Origin: Acidobacteriaceae bacterium
GTDB taxonomy: Bacteria > Acidobacteriota > Terriglobia > Terriglobales > Acidobacteriaceae
DNA length: 40,235 bases
Assembly: GCA_003160215.1 (NCBI GenBank)
Contig: PLQW01000090.1
Coordinates: 21,517 to 61,751 of the forward strand
Direction: 5' to 3'
Made by a program: the position numbers and the translations under genes. The notes beneath the pieces are model-generated. The model saw only the letters and a program-made list of their open reading frames with translations, was not told the DNA's origin and ran no database searches. Numbering within the stretch: position 1 is the first letter of the stretch; each line of letters begins with the position of its first letter. Below are positions 8,975 through 16,850 of this stretch, piece by piece.

Positions 8975-9160
8975 TCAGACCTGCCGGGATTTGGATCGTC
9001 TCAGTGCGCGCTTGCGGCGTTTCTCTTGCTTGCCCTTGACCAAACTTACCCATTGCCGCGATACGCCAAATTCACGCGCTATGTCCGACTGCGAGCGAGT
9101 TCCCTTCTGCAATGCCTGCATGATTTTCTTTGTGGTTTCACTAATCGGCTGATCTTTCAT
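8975..9160 (-). CDS. Small helix-turn-helix DNA-binding protein
   Basis: A 61-residue basic protein from the ATG at 9160 (an upstream in-frame ATG at 9187 would add nine residues). The segment SQSDIAREFGVSRQWVSLVK (about residues 24-43) has the spacing of a helix-turn-helix, and the C-terminus is rich in Lys and Arg (KGKQEKRRKRALRRSKSR). It could be an orphan regulator or a remnant of a larger transposase or phage-type DNA-binding protein. No partner gene adjoins it. The divergent spacer to the membrane protein at 9480 (about 320 bases) holds no other gene. Confidence 0.6.
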   Translation of the reverse strand: MKDQPISETTKKIMQALQKGTRSQSDIAREFGVSRQWVSLVKGKQEKRRKRALRRSKSRQV

Positions 9161-9382
9161 GCGCCCGGTGTCCGCGATGTGGGTCATCCGGCAGCCATTG
9201 AAATCTGAAGTGCCGGTGCTGCCCTCATCTCTAATGACTCACAGCTTCTCATGGCCGGGCCTCCCGAAGCAAACCTAATTTCCGGCGGGGTTCGCGGGCA
9301 GTCGCGGTGTTGAACCTACACTTCATTTTTGAAGTTGGCCTAAACCGCCGTCCGGTCGCGCCGTCGGGAACCTGTCCCGGCC

Positions 9383-9411
9383 TTGACCCCGCCAAAGAAA
9401 AAAATAAGTGC
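9383..9411 (+). promoter_or_regulatory. Weak promoter candidate upstream of the IPT membrane protein
   Basis: TTGACC at 9383-9388 is a fair -35 box, with an A/T-rich AAAAAAATAAGT run behind it, but no good -10 box at 16-18 bases. TATATAG at 9430 is another possible -10. The 9161-9479 spacer otherwise shows nothing. Confidence 0.2.
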
Positions 9412-9479
9412 GCCGGACTCCCTCGAGGAGTATATAGTGTGGGGCCGTTGGGAACTGATCCGGACCAAGGCGGACGTAA

Positions 9480-11423
9480 ATGCTGCATAAGACATGTCAA
9501 AGTATTTTGTTGCTTTTAGTGTTGGGTAGCCTCCTTTGGGGAGCTGTTGAGCCAACAGTCTCGCCCACGCCTGCTCTGCCAACCACCACCCGCGGGCAGA
9601 CGGTCACCGTCGCGGGAGAGAACCTTCCTGCTCAGGGTGTGCACGTCCTGTTGCGGACCGGCAAAGAGGGAAAAGGCGACAAGGGCTTGGCGATAGATGC
9701 AGTGGTCGCTACCGACGGAAAGAGTCTCAGCTTCAAACTCCCGAAAGACAACTTGGACACCGGCCGCTACCTTGTCTATGTTGCGTTCGACTCGAAGGAG
9801 CTACCTGTCCCCGGAGACTTAACGGTTGCCTCGGATGAGTCGGCGAAGGTACGGGTCGATTCCATCTACCCGGCAACGGACTACGGCAACGACAAGGACA
9901 AGGCATACGATTTCGAGATATCAGGCGAGAACCTGGCGCAAGCGCCAAACGATAACATCATCGAGGTGGTTGGACACGGCCCTCTGACGGTCGGCAGCGC
10001 TGAGGAATGTAGGTCATATGCTCAGAGCAAGCAGTATCAGAAGATATGCCTTTCCTATGAGCCCGGAATGGAGGGCAAGAAGCTGACAGTTCTGGGTTAC
10101 CATCCCGCACACTATGAAGGTCCAGTCGACTTTCGAGTGCACGCCCCTAACAGCATATCCGAGACCAAGCGCGTCGTGTTTTCCTCCGTGAGCGAAAACG
10201 GTTTACGGGGCCTCGCCACCCTGGTCTCTCTGTTAATAGCGTTCGTCGTGTTGTTGCTAGTGTGGAAGGGTATCGGGATCTACAACATCGCAGGTACGCA
10301 CTACGGCCCATTGAGCGCCTTCTTCCTCGACAAAGAAACCAATTCGTACAGTCTGTCGAAGTTTCAACTTGTGGCGTGGACTGCGGTCGCCGTGTTTGGC
10401 TACGTGTACCTCCTCTGCTGCCAGACGCTGATTCAATGGAATTTCAACTTCCCCAGCATACCCAGCGGCTGGCCGACACTGCTGGGCGTGAGCGCCGGGG
10501 CAACGGTCGCCGCTGTTGGAATCACGTCAACCCGTGGTTCAAAAGGTGCGGGGCCGCTCTCGCCTTCGATGGCCGATTTCATCAGCAGCGGCGGCCTGGT
10601 CCTGAGCGATCGTTTCCAGTTCTTCGTTTGGACACTGGTAGGATGCGGCGGCTTCCTGTTCCTTGTACTAAGAAACGATCCTTCGAAGTTGACCGAGCTG
10701 CCCGATGTGCCTAGTGGCTTCCTCTACTTGATGGGCATCAGCGCCGCTGGATACCTGGGCGGAAAACTGGTACGTCTTCCCGGCCCGGTGGTCAAAGAGG
10801 TTCTAGTGACCTCTGTCGTTCCAGGGGCCCCCCCCACTTCGGCTGCACAGATCACCATCAGCCTGAAGGGTGAGAACCTCTCCAGCAAGGCTTCAGTCAA
10901 GGTCGACGACGATGACCTTGGGCCCTATCAGTTCTCGATTAAATGCGTGACGCCGCAAGACCCGCTGGTCGATCCTTCGTTCTGCTCTGAGATCGAAGTG
11001 ACACTAACAAAAGCGGATAATTACCTGGAAGGTCAACATAAGCTGTTCGTGACCAATAAAGACGGGCAGATGGCGGTAACGACCTTTCCCGTCGATCCGC
11101 TGACCATTAGTCCCGTCAACGATCTTTCGGAAGGCACGACGCCTGTAGACGTCACCGTCAACGGCGCCAACTTTGCAGTGGGCTTGACTGCGAAGTGGAA
11201 GGATGCGGCTCAACAGGAAACGACGATAGGCGCAGCCCAAGTCCAGATGAAGACAGACAAACAACTGATCGTGACCCTTGTACCTGGTTCTGCCGGCAAA
11301 GGCACGCTAAGGCTCATCAGCCCGAGAAATTTGAGGGCGCACACCGACGTGAACGTCAAGAAGATGACGACCGATCCCGTCAGCAGTGTGGCTGCAGGCG
11401 CCGATCCTACGACGTCCCAGTAA
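9480..11423 (+). CDS. Unrecognised membrane protein with IPT/TIG-like ends and a duplicated two-helix unit
   Basis: The 647-residue product starts with a signal peptide (SILLLLVLGSLLWGAV), then an extracytoplasmic beta-rich region with an IPT/TIG-like look (PTTTRGQTVTVAGENL near residue 35). A membrane helix lies at about 245-262. Two related units follow: residues 288-348 (SLSKFQLVAWTAVAVFGYVY then PSIPSGWPTLLGVSAG) and 371-432 (VLSDRFQFFVWTLVGCGGF then PDVPSGFLYLMGISAAG). Each has two helices joined by a P..PSG turn, so they look like an internal duplication. The C-terminal 200 residues contain two further IPT-like stretches (ITISLKGENLSSKASVKVDD; VDVTVNGANFAVG). Five helices after signal cleavage would put that tail in the cytoplasm. 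I cannot assign a function; neighbours give no clue. Confidence 0.85.
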   Translation: MLHKTCQSILLLLVLGSLLWGAVEPTVSPTPALPTTTRGQTVTVAGENLPAQGVHVLLRTGKEGKGDKGLAIDAVVATDGKSLSFKLPKDNLDTGRYLVYVAFDSKELPVPGDLTVASDESAKVRVDSIYPATDYGNDKDKAYDFEISGENLAQAPNDNIIEVVGHGPLTVGSAEECRSYAQSKQYQKICLSYEPGMEGKKLTVLGYHPAHYEGPVDFRVHAPNSISETKRVVFSSVSENGLRGLATLVSLLIAFVVLLLVWKGIGIYNIAGTHYGPLSAFFLDKETNSYSLSKFQLVAWTAVAVFGYVYLLCCQTLIQWNFNFPSIPSGWPTLLGVSAGATVAAVGITSTRGSKGAGPLSPSMADFISSGGLVLSDRFQFFVWTLVGCGGFLFLVLRNDPSKLTELPDVPSGFLYLMGISAAGYLGGKLVRLPGPVVKEVLVTSVVPGAPPTSAAQITISLKGENLSSKASVKVDDDDLGPYQFSIKCVTPQDPLVDPSFCSEIEVTLTKADNYLEGQHKLFVTNKDGQMAVTTFPVDPLTISPVNDLSEGTTPVDVTVNGANFAVGLTAKWKDAAQQETTIGAAQVQMKTDKQLIVTLVPGSAGKGTLRLISPRNLRAHTDVNVKKMTTDPVSSVAAGADPTTSQ

Positions 11424-11837
11424 AGGGGAGGAACTTCACAGAGGGGACAATGGGGGTGGAAAGGCGCCTCTGGCATCCCCACCGTTGGTGCGGCCAAAGT
11501 TCAACGAAAGTAGTGCGGGCCTTCAGAGCGTGCGTGAGAACCCGTTTTGAGTTGGCAGGGTGGAATGATCGGGCAAAATCAAAGCCCCGCAGGGGCGAAA
11601 TAACATTAGCCCAGGGCGTCTCCACGGTATCGGAAGAGCAGGGCCGGAGGCCGATCTACGGACAGGCTTACGTCGTTGCCAGCGTGCCTCAGGGACGGAC
11701 GGCCTTCCCGCCGGACCCCATACCTGCAGTTTCCACTTAACACCGAATTGCAGGCGACGGGGAGTAGCAAGCAACAGACAAGGGACGGCACAGCTCTCAC
11801 ACACCCTCGTGAGCCCCTGGAGTGTGGGGCAGTCCCG
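11424..11837. other. Gene-free spacer with a repeat fragment
   Basis: About 410 bases between convergent genes. AAAGCCCCGCAGGGGCGAAA (11580-11599) with CCCCGC/GCGGGG-type symmetry and AGCCCAGGGCG (11609-11619) resemble a repeat word common between genes in soil and planctomycete-like genomes. Open frames here overlap on both strands with no family likeness. Confidence 0.5.
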
Positions 11838-12659
11838 CTAATTCCGTGCGGCCCCGCGGAGTTGTTCTTCAATTGCAGACGGTGCGAGTGCCTCGTCGCG
11901 TCCGATCTCCAGTTTTCTTCCATCGGGACTAAACCTGGGAAGGCGGATCAGACCCCAGTTGTGGAGTGCAAACTGGAGCGTCGTACCCATTACACCGAGG
12001 CCGTAGGTCACGCTACGGCGAAAGTTGATGGAAGACGCCTCTTCAAAATACTTGGTCGGGCAGGAGACCTCGCCAATGCGAAATCCGAAGTGCACACATT
12101 GCGCCAGCATCTGGTTGTCAAACACGAAGTCAGGAGAATTTTCCAGCAGCGGCAGCTCAGTCAGGACCTTTCGGCTGAACGCGCGATAGCCGGTGTGATA
12201 CTCGGAGAGCTTTACGCCCAGGAAGAGGTTCTCGAAAGCCGTCAGAAAGCGGTTGGAGATGTACTTGTACAGCGGCATGCCACCGTGCAAGGCCTGACCG
12301 CCGATGATTCGGGATCCCAGGACTACGTCGTACACATCGTAAGCCACCATGCTTGCCAAGGCGGTGATGAGCAGCGGCGTGTACTGATAATCCGGGTGGA
12401 CCATCACCACGACATCGGCGCCAGCCGCCAGGGCCTCGCGATAACAGGTCTGTTGGTTCCCGCCGTAGCCAAGGTTTCGGTCGTGCTCAAACACCGTCAG
12501 CCCCAACCGCCGGGCCACTGCGACGGTCTGGTCTTTGCTGTAATCGTCCACCAGGATGCGGATGTCCGCCAGGTCAGGTATCTCGCGGACCGTTGCTTCC
12601 AGCGTGCTCTCCGCGTTGTAGGCCGGCATGACGACGGCTACGCGTTTCCCGTTGATCAT
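11838..12659 (-). CDS. Family 2 glycosyltransferase (polyprenyl-phosphate or dolichyl-phosphate type)
   Basis: A 273-residue GT-A fold enzyme. It opens with [18 protein letters not shown] (residues 7-24), has the nucleotide-sugar motif [10 protein letters not shown] (36-45), [10 protein letters not shown] (62-71), and HPDYQY (88-93) in the position of the metal-binding DXD. SRIIGG and [12 protein letters not shown] are typical of the DPM1-like branch. There are no C-terminal membrane helices, so it is a soluble or peripheral enzyme, probably acting on a lipid-phosphate carrier; the sugar cannot be read from sequence. It sits near two GT21 and one GT39 genes, fitting an envelope-glycan neighbourhood, though in its own transcription unit. 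Confidence 0.9.
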   Translation of the reverse strand: MINGKRVAVVMPAYNAESTLEATVREIPDLADIRILVDDYSKDQTVAVARRLGLTVFEHDRNLGYGGNQQTCYREALAAGADVVVMVHPDYQYTPLLITALASMVAYDVYDVVLGSRIIGGQALHGGMPLYKYISNRFLTAFENLFLGVKLSEYHTGYRAFSRKVLTELPLLENSPDFVFDNQMLAQCVHFGFRIGEVSCPTKYFEEASSINFRRSVTYGLGVMGTTLQFALHNWGLIRLPRFSPDGRKLEIGRDEALAPSAIEEQLRGAARN

Positions 12660-12768
12660 CGGATGTCTCTTGAGGGTCCCCTAACAATCCTTGTACATCA
12701 TACCGCGCTTGCTAGCGGCCGGAATCGCACCTGTCGGATTGTCATTCCCGTGCGCAGCGGGACCCAGG

Positions 12769-13944
12769 CTACTTCTTCCAGCCGTTCGGAATCTGCAGGT
12801 TGGAAGGTAGCTGTGTGGTGCCATCTCCCTTGGCTGCGTCGATTTGTTCTTGAGTGAGATTGCGAGCATAGCGGAGGTCAATCTCGCGGAGGTCTGCCCC
12901 GCTGAGGTCCGCCCCGCGGAGATCCGCCCCGCTGAGGTCCGCCCCGCTGAGGTCCGCCCACCTGCGGAGGTCCGCCCCGCTGAGGTCCGCCTCGCGGAGG
13001 TCCGCCCCGCTGAGGTCCGCCCCGAATAGGTCCGCCCCGAATAGGTCCGCCTCGCTCAGGTTCGCCCCGAATAGGCGCGCCCCGCTCAGGTTCGCCCCGA
13101 ATAGGCGCGCCCCGCTGAGGTCCGCCTCGCGGAGGAACGCCCTGCTAAGGTTCGCCCCGAATAGGTCCGCCCCGCTGAAGTTCGCCTTGAAGAGGTTCGC
13201 CCCGCGAATGTCTGTGTTGCTGAGATCGAGATCTCGGTCTTCCCGTTTGTACTTGCGATCTCGTCTGCCCAGGACCGTGAGAATAGCCTGAATGTCGGCG
13301 GCTACGGGCGGGGTCGATGCTTGATTCTGCTGAGTCGGTTTCTTCGGTTTCTGCTCTTTGCTGGGAGGATTCTCTCGTTTGATGGGAACATTCTCGCGAA
13401 CGTAAGTACACAACACTTCCATGATCGGCCAGTGGTCCCTTTCAGAGTCATTAGCAGTGCGCTCCAGCGCGTAGATTCCTCCTAAACGGAGCTCCGGCTT
13501 TTTCTTCCCGCTGGCGTCAACGGCTCCGAGTTGCTCAATAGCCTTGAACCTGTCAGTAATCTGCCCTTGTTGTGAGACCGCCAAGGATTCTTGCGCCACT
13601 TTGATGTTCTGCCAAGTGCCAAAGAAGCCCGCCAGCAACACGATCCCACCGAGTATCGTCGCTAGAGTTTTGCGTGCTTCGTTTACGCGATCGAAGCGTT
13701 CCTTGGCAGTAAGGCGTTTCACACGTCCGACTTGCCATTGTGGAACTTTCCAGAGAATAGCCAGTAGAATAGCCAGCGCAAGGAGCGCGCCTGCCCCTAA
13801 ACTCAAAGGCACGAACCAGTCCGATGGAAACGGGATCCATTTATGTGGCGCCGAGGCACCACCAACCCACCAGAGAGCGCGTCTCTTGCGGACGATCTCG
13901 TATAGACGAGACGAACTTCTTTCAGCGCCGGAGTTGTCAGCCAT
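12769..13944 (-). CDS. Membrane-anchored pentapeptide-repeat protein
   Basis: 391 residues from the ATG at 13944 (an earlier in-frame start at 13986 lacks support). Two membrane helices at about 43-65 and 93-110 are followed by QITDRFKAIEQLGA and LRLGGIYALERTANDSERDH (152-171), a segment that recurs in pentapeptide proteins of actinobacteria and cyanobacteria. A Lys/Pro-rich linker (187-215) leads to about 24 A(D/N)LXX repeats at 240-362, expected to fold as a right-handed quadrilateral beta helix. One extra residue, W329, breaks the five-residue register. The function of this type is unknown. The coding DNA is a set of near-identical 15-base tandem repeats (for example GAGGTCCGCCCCGCT read on the plus strand), prone to slippage. 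Confidence 0.9.
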   Translation of the reverse strand: MADNSGAERSSSRLYEIVRKRRALWWVGGASAPHKWIPFPSDWFVPLSLGAGALLALAILLAILWKVPQWQVGRVKRLTAKERFDRVNEARKTLATILGGIVLLAGFFGTWQNIKVAQESLAVSQQGQITDRFKAIEQLGAVDASGKKKPELRLGGIYALERTANDSERDHWPIMEVLCTYVRENVPIKRENPPSKEQKPKKPTQQNQASTPPVAADIQAILTVLGRRDRKYKREDRDLDLSNTDIRGANLFKANFSGADLFGANLSRAFLREADLSGARLFGANLSGARLFGANLSEADLFGADLFGADLSGADLREADLSGADLRRWADLSGADLSGADLRGADLSGADLREIDLRYARNLTQEQIDAAKGDGTTQLPSNLQIPNGWKK

Positions 13945-14093
13945 GTTGCCGTATTGTAGGCGATCCCTTCTATCCACGTGCAACATTTCCGAGCGGCTTT
14001 TTCAAGTGCCCGCGCCAAGCGGTGCATTCCGTAGATTCTCATTGGGAAGGAATTATCGTGGCTCGCACAATCTATAAGATTGACATTTCATAG

Positions 14094-14193
14094 AGTTGTC
14101 ATCACGAGCGAAGCGAGGGATCTGCTTTTTGCCGTTTTCCACCGAAAAGCAGATTCCTCGCGCCCAAACCCAGGGGGCTCGTAATGGCAATTC
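14094..14193. repeat. Dispersed inverted-repeat element (copy 3)
   Basis: Left arm GAGTTGTCATCACGAGCGAA (from 14094) through GCGAGGGATCTGCTTTTT (14113-14130) and right arm AAAAGCAGATTCCTCGCG (14145-14162) to CTCGTAATGGCAATTC (14178-14193). The pairs GATCTGCTTTT/AAAAGCAGATT and GTCATCACGAG/CTCGTAATGGC define an imperfect stem-loop of about 100 bases. It lies between the pentapeptide gene and the divergent glycosyltransferase. Confidence 0.8.
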
Positions 14194-14242
14194 TTAAGTG
14201 ACGGTGGGGCCACTCTTCTTCTGCTAAGCTGAAAAGCTCTCC

Positions 14243-15403
14243 ATGCATTCTGCGCTCACCGCTGTTGCCGCCATTTGCGCGCTGCTGGCCCTGGCTGGCG
14301 CGGCTTATTTCGCAATGTGCATTGTCGCGGCCCACGGCTTTCAGCGTGAGTGCTCCCGTCTTAGTTCTGGCGACACGCGCTTCACTCCCCCGGTCAGCAT
14401 CCTGAGGTCTCTAAAGGGGCTCGATCCCCACATGTACAGCGCTTTTCGCAGCCATTGCGTGCTCGAATACCCAGAATACGAAATGTTGTTCGGCGCGAGC
14501 GATGTTGACGATCCAGCGCTGGCTCTGGTCGAGAAACTGCGTGAGGAGTTTCCGCAAGCGAAGTTGCGCGTTGTGCATTGTCCGCAAGAGCTGGGACTCA
14601 ATGGCAAAGTCAGTAATCTAGTCCAGATGCTACCGCAGGCGCGCTACGAGTACATCGTCATCAACGACAGCGACATCCTGGTCCCGCGCAACTACCTGCT
14701 GAGCGTGCTTGCGCCGTTGGCGCAGCCGAGAGTTGGCATGGTCACGACGCTCTATCGCGGACGGGCGGGCAAGACGCTGGGATCGAAGCTCGAAGCGCTG
14801 GGACTTAGCACCGACTTCAGTGGCGGCGTCCTGGTCGCACGCGCTATGGAAGGCGGCATTCGTTTTGGCCTGGGGGCAACCATCGCGACCACCAAAACCA
14901 TACTCCGCGAAATCGGCGGGCTGGAGCCACTGGCCGACTACTTGGGCGACGATTACGAGCTCGGTGCGCGCGCCGCCGCCGCCGGATATCAAGTCCGATT
15001 GGCCGATATCGTCGTTGAGACTGCGCTGCCCGATTACAGTTTTCGCGATTTCTGGGCGCATCAGTTGCGTTGGGCGCGTAACGTCAAAGATCGCCGCGGC
15101 GCGCAGTATTTTGGATTGATCGTGACCTTCGGGCTGGTTTGGGCTGTGCTCGCGGTGGTGGCCGCGCCTCGCGCATGGTGGACGTGGCTGGTCCTTGCCG
15201 TTACTGCCGCTCTCCGCGTCATGTCAGCTGTCGTGGTTGGCCGGGGGGTGCTGGATGATCCGCAAGTCTTGCGAGATCTATGGTTTCTACCGCTGCGTGA
15301 CGTGGTTGCGCTGGCAATCTGGTTGGTCAGCTACTTCGGAGATGAAGTGGAGTGGCGCGGACTGCGCTTCAGGTTGCGACACGGAAAGCTCGAACGGATT
15401 TAG
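14243..15403 (+). CDS. GT21 glycosyltransferase, HpnI / ceramide glucosyltransferase-like (paralogue 1)
   Basis: 386 residues: one N-terminal membrane helix (about 5-30), a GT-A catalytic domain, and two or three C-terminal helices (about 289-350). GT21 signatures are visible: VSILRSLKGLD (51-61), DSD at 142-144, the DD pair 236-237 in YLGDDYELG, and the (Q/R)XXRW motif QLRW at 274-277. The family transfers a sugar from a nucleotide donor to a lipid; HpnI members add N-acetylglucosamine to bacteriohopanetetrol and related members glucosylate ceramide. Which lipid is used here is not shown, since no hopanoid or sphingolipid gene adjoins. It converges tail to tail on its paralogue with six bases between the stops. 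Confidence 0.88.
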   Translation: MHSALTAVAAICALLALAGAAYFAMCIVAAHGFQRECSRLSSGDTRFTPPVSILRSLKGLDPHMYSAFRSHCVLEYPEYEMLFGASDVDDPALALVEKLREEFPQAKLRVVHCPQELGLNGKVSNLVQMLPQARYEYIVINDSDILVPRNYLLSVLAPLAQPRVGMVTTLYRGRAGKTLGSKLEALGLSTDFSGGVLVARAMEGGIRFGLGATIATTKTILREIGGLEPLADYLGDDYELGARAAAAGYQVRLADIVVETALPDYSFRDFWAHQLRWARNVKDRRGAQYFGLIVTFGLVWAVLAVVAAPRAWWTWLVLAVTAALRVMSAVVVGRGVLDDPQVLRDLWFLPLRDVVALAIWLVSYFGDEVEWRGLRFRLRHGKLERI

Positions 15404-15409
15404 CCGGAC

Positions 15410-16696
15410 TTAGTCGTGCCCTTGCGGCAAGCCGTGACTAAGCAAGCTGATGGGACGCTGCTCGGGCGTAATCCTGCCTTCGTTGCCAAACTGATACGTT
15501 TCCCCGCGCCAGGAGAATGTCTTGCCGGCAAAGCTGGCGGCCCACACGCCGAATCCCAGCAGATCGTGCAGAGGATACAACCAGCACAGCCACAGCGAAC
15601 GGCGGTCACGCATAACACCCCATCCCACGACCAGGGCTAGCAGCATGCGATTCAGCCATGCCATGAGGAACAGTTCGAAACCGGCGCGCAAATGATGGCT
15701 GTGGCCCAAGCCCAACAGCAACGCCAGCAAACCGAACGGAACCGCATAGGTGAGACCCGACCCGACATGGCCCAGAGGGCGGGAGAAGCGCGTACTCTTC
15801 ATCCAGCGCAATTGATCGCCGAGTGTCCTCCGCAGCGAGCGGCTTGCGAGCACGTGTCCTACCTTGTAATGCGACAACACAACTTCATAACCGGCTTCCG
15901 CGATGCGGTTACCGAGGACGAAGTCATCGGAGTAAAAATATGCAGTCTCGCGAATGCCACCGGCGGCTTCTACCGCGTCGCGTCGCACCGCCATCACGGC
16001 GCCCAAGGCAAACTTCATGCCGTCCACCATCTCAGCCACGAGAACGCCAGACGGCATCGCGATCGACATTCCCAGGGCCTCGAGCTGCGACCAGATACCG
16101 CGAGCAGGAATGCCCTTGTAAAGACACGTCACCATCCCCACCTTCGGATTCAGCAGGAGCGGTATTACGTTGCGCAAGAAGTCGGGACGAACCAGGACAT
16201 CGCTATCGCTGATAACAAAAAACTCATCGGCGGAAGAAGCGATCATCTTGCTTAGCGAGTAGACCTTGGCATTAGGCCATGACGGCTCACCGGAGACGAC
16301 GATTTGCGTCTGCACCTGCGGGTACCTGGCCCGCAGCCGATCGACGACGCTGAGCGCCTGGTCCTCACGGCTACGGGCGCCAAAGACGATCGTAAAGTTC
16401 GGGTAATCCTGCCGGAAGAAACTCTCCAGGTTCTCCTCGAGCCTCGGTTCCATGCCGTGAAGTGGTTTCAGGATGGTTACTGGTGGCAGCTCCCGTAGCG
16501 GCACGCCGAGTACTCGCTGCCGAGGGGTCCGGCAAGTCATGACGTAACGGGCGGCAGCAAACAAGACCATGCCAAGGAAGACGGTCGAGGTCAGCGATCC
16601 CATCAGAGCGACCGACCACAACAGTTGTCGTAACAGGTGCCACGCAGGAGCGGCTCCCGCCATCGCAAACAAGACTGGGTCTACAGGGGCTATCAA
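15410..16696 (-). CDS. GT21 glycosyltransferase, HpnI / ceramide glucosyltransferase-like (paralogue 2)
   Basis: 428 residues with the same architecture as its convergent neighbour: N-terminal helix (about 25-50), PPVTILKPLHGMEP (71-84), DSD at 164-166, DD 257-258 in FYSDDFVLG, QLRW at 295-298, then several C-terminal helices (about 310-400). It is clearly homologous to the 14243 gene but not a recent copy, as identity is limited to motifs and short blocks. A GT21 enzyme acting on a membrane lipid is the safest call. The first ATG (16696) is used; a second ATG eleven codons in is possible. Both copies retain all catalytic motifs, so they may differ in acceptor. Confidence 0.88.
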   Translation of the reverse strand: MIAPVDPVLFAMAGAAPAWHLLRQLLWSVALMGSLTSTVFLGMVLFAAARYVMTCRTPRQRVLGVPLRELPPVTILKPLHGMEPRLEENLESFFRQDYPNFTIVFGARSREDQALSVVDRLRARYPQVQTQIVVSGEPSWPNAKVYSLSKMIASSADEFFVISDSDVLVRPDFLRNVIPLLLNPKVGMVTCLYKGIPARGIWSQLEALGMSIAMPSGVLVAEMVDGMKFALGAVMAVRRDAVEAAGGIRETAYFYSDDFVLGNRIAEAGYEVVLSHYKVGHVLASRSLRRTLGDQLRWMKSTRFSRPLGHVGSGLTYAVPFGLLALLLGLGHSHHLRAGFELFLMAWLNRMLLALVVGWGVMRDRRSLWLCWLYPLHDLLGFGVWAASFAGKTFSWRGETYQFGNEGRITPEQRPISLLSHGLPQGHD

Positions 16697-16850
16697 GTGT
16701 GCTTTCTCAGGCCGCTATGGCTCCGTTTCTGAGCGGCCCCACGGGAACGAAGGCCGGTCCCTGCCCGGCTCGGTCGAATCCGATGCGATGTTCCGCTAGA
16801 GCATCATTGTAACGATTGCTAGCCGGTATCTCTCAATTTACTGGCCAAGG

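Noticed and set aside
11606-11923. Overlapping frames on both strands in the 11.4-11.8 kb spacer
   Set aside because: No start signals, mutual overlap and repeat content argue against coding.
12844-13029. Plus-strand frame of EVRPA repeats
   Set aside because: Antisense shadow of the pentapeptide repeats; periodic DNA gives periodic frames on both strands.
12880-13200. Possible CRISPR-like regular repeats
   Set aside because: Units are contiguous 15-base coding repeats without spacers and translate to pentapeptides.
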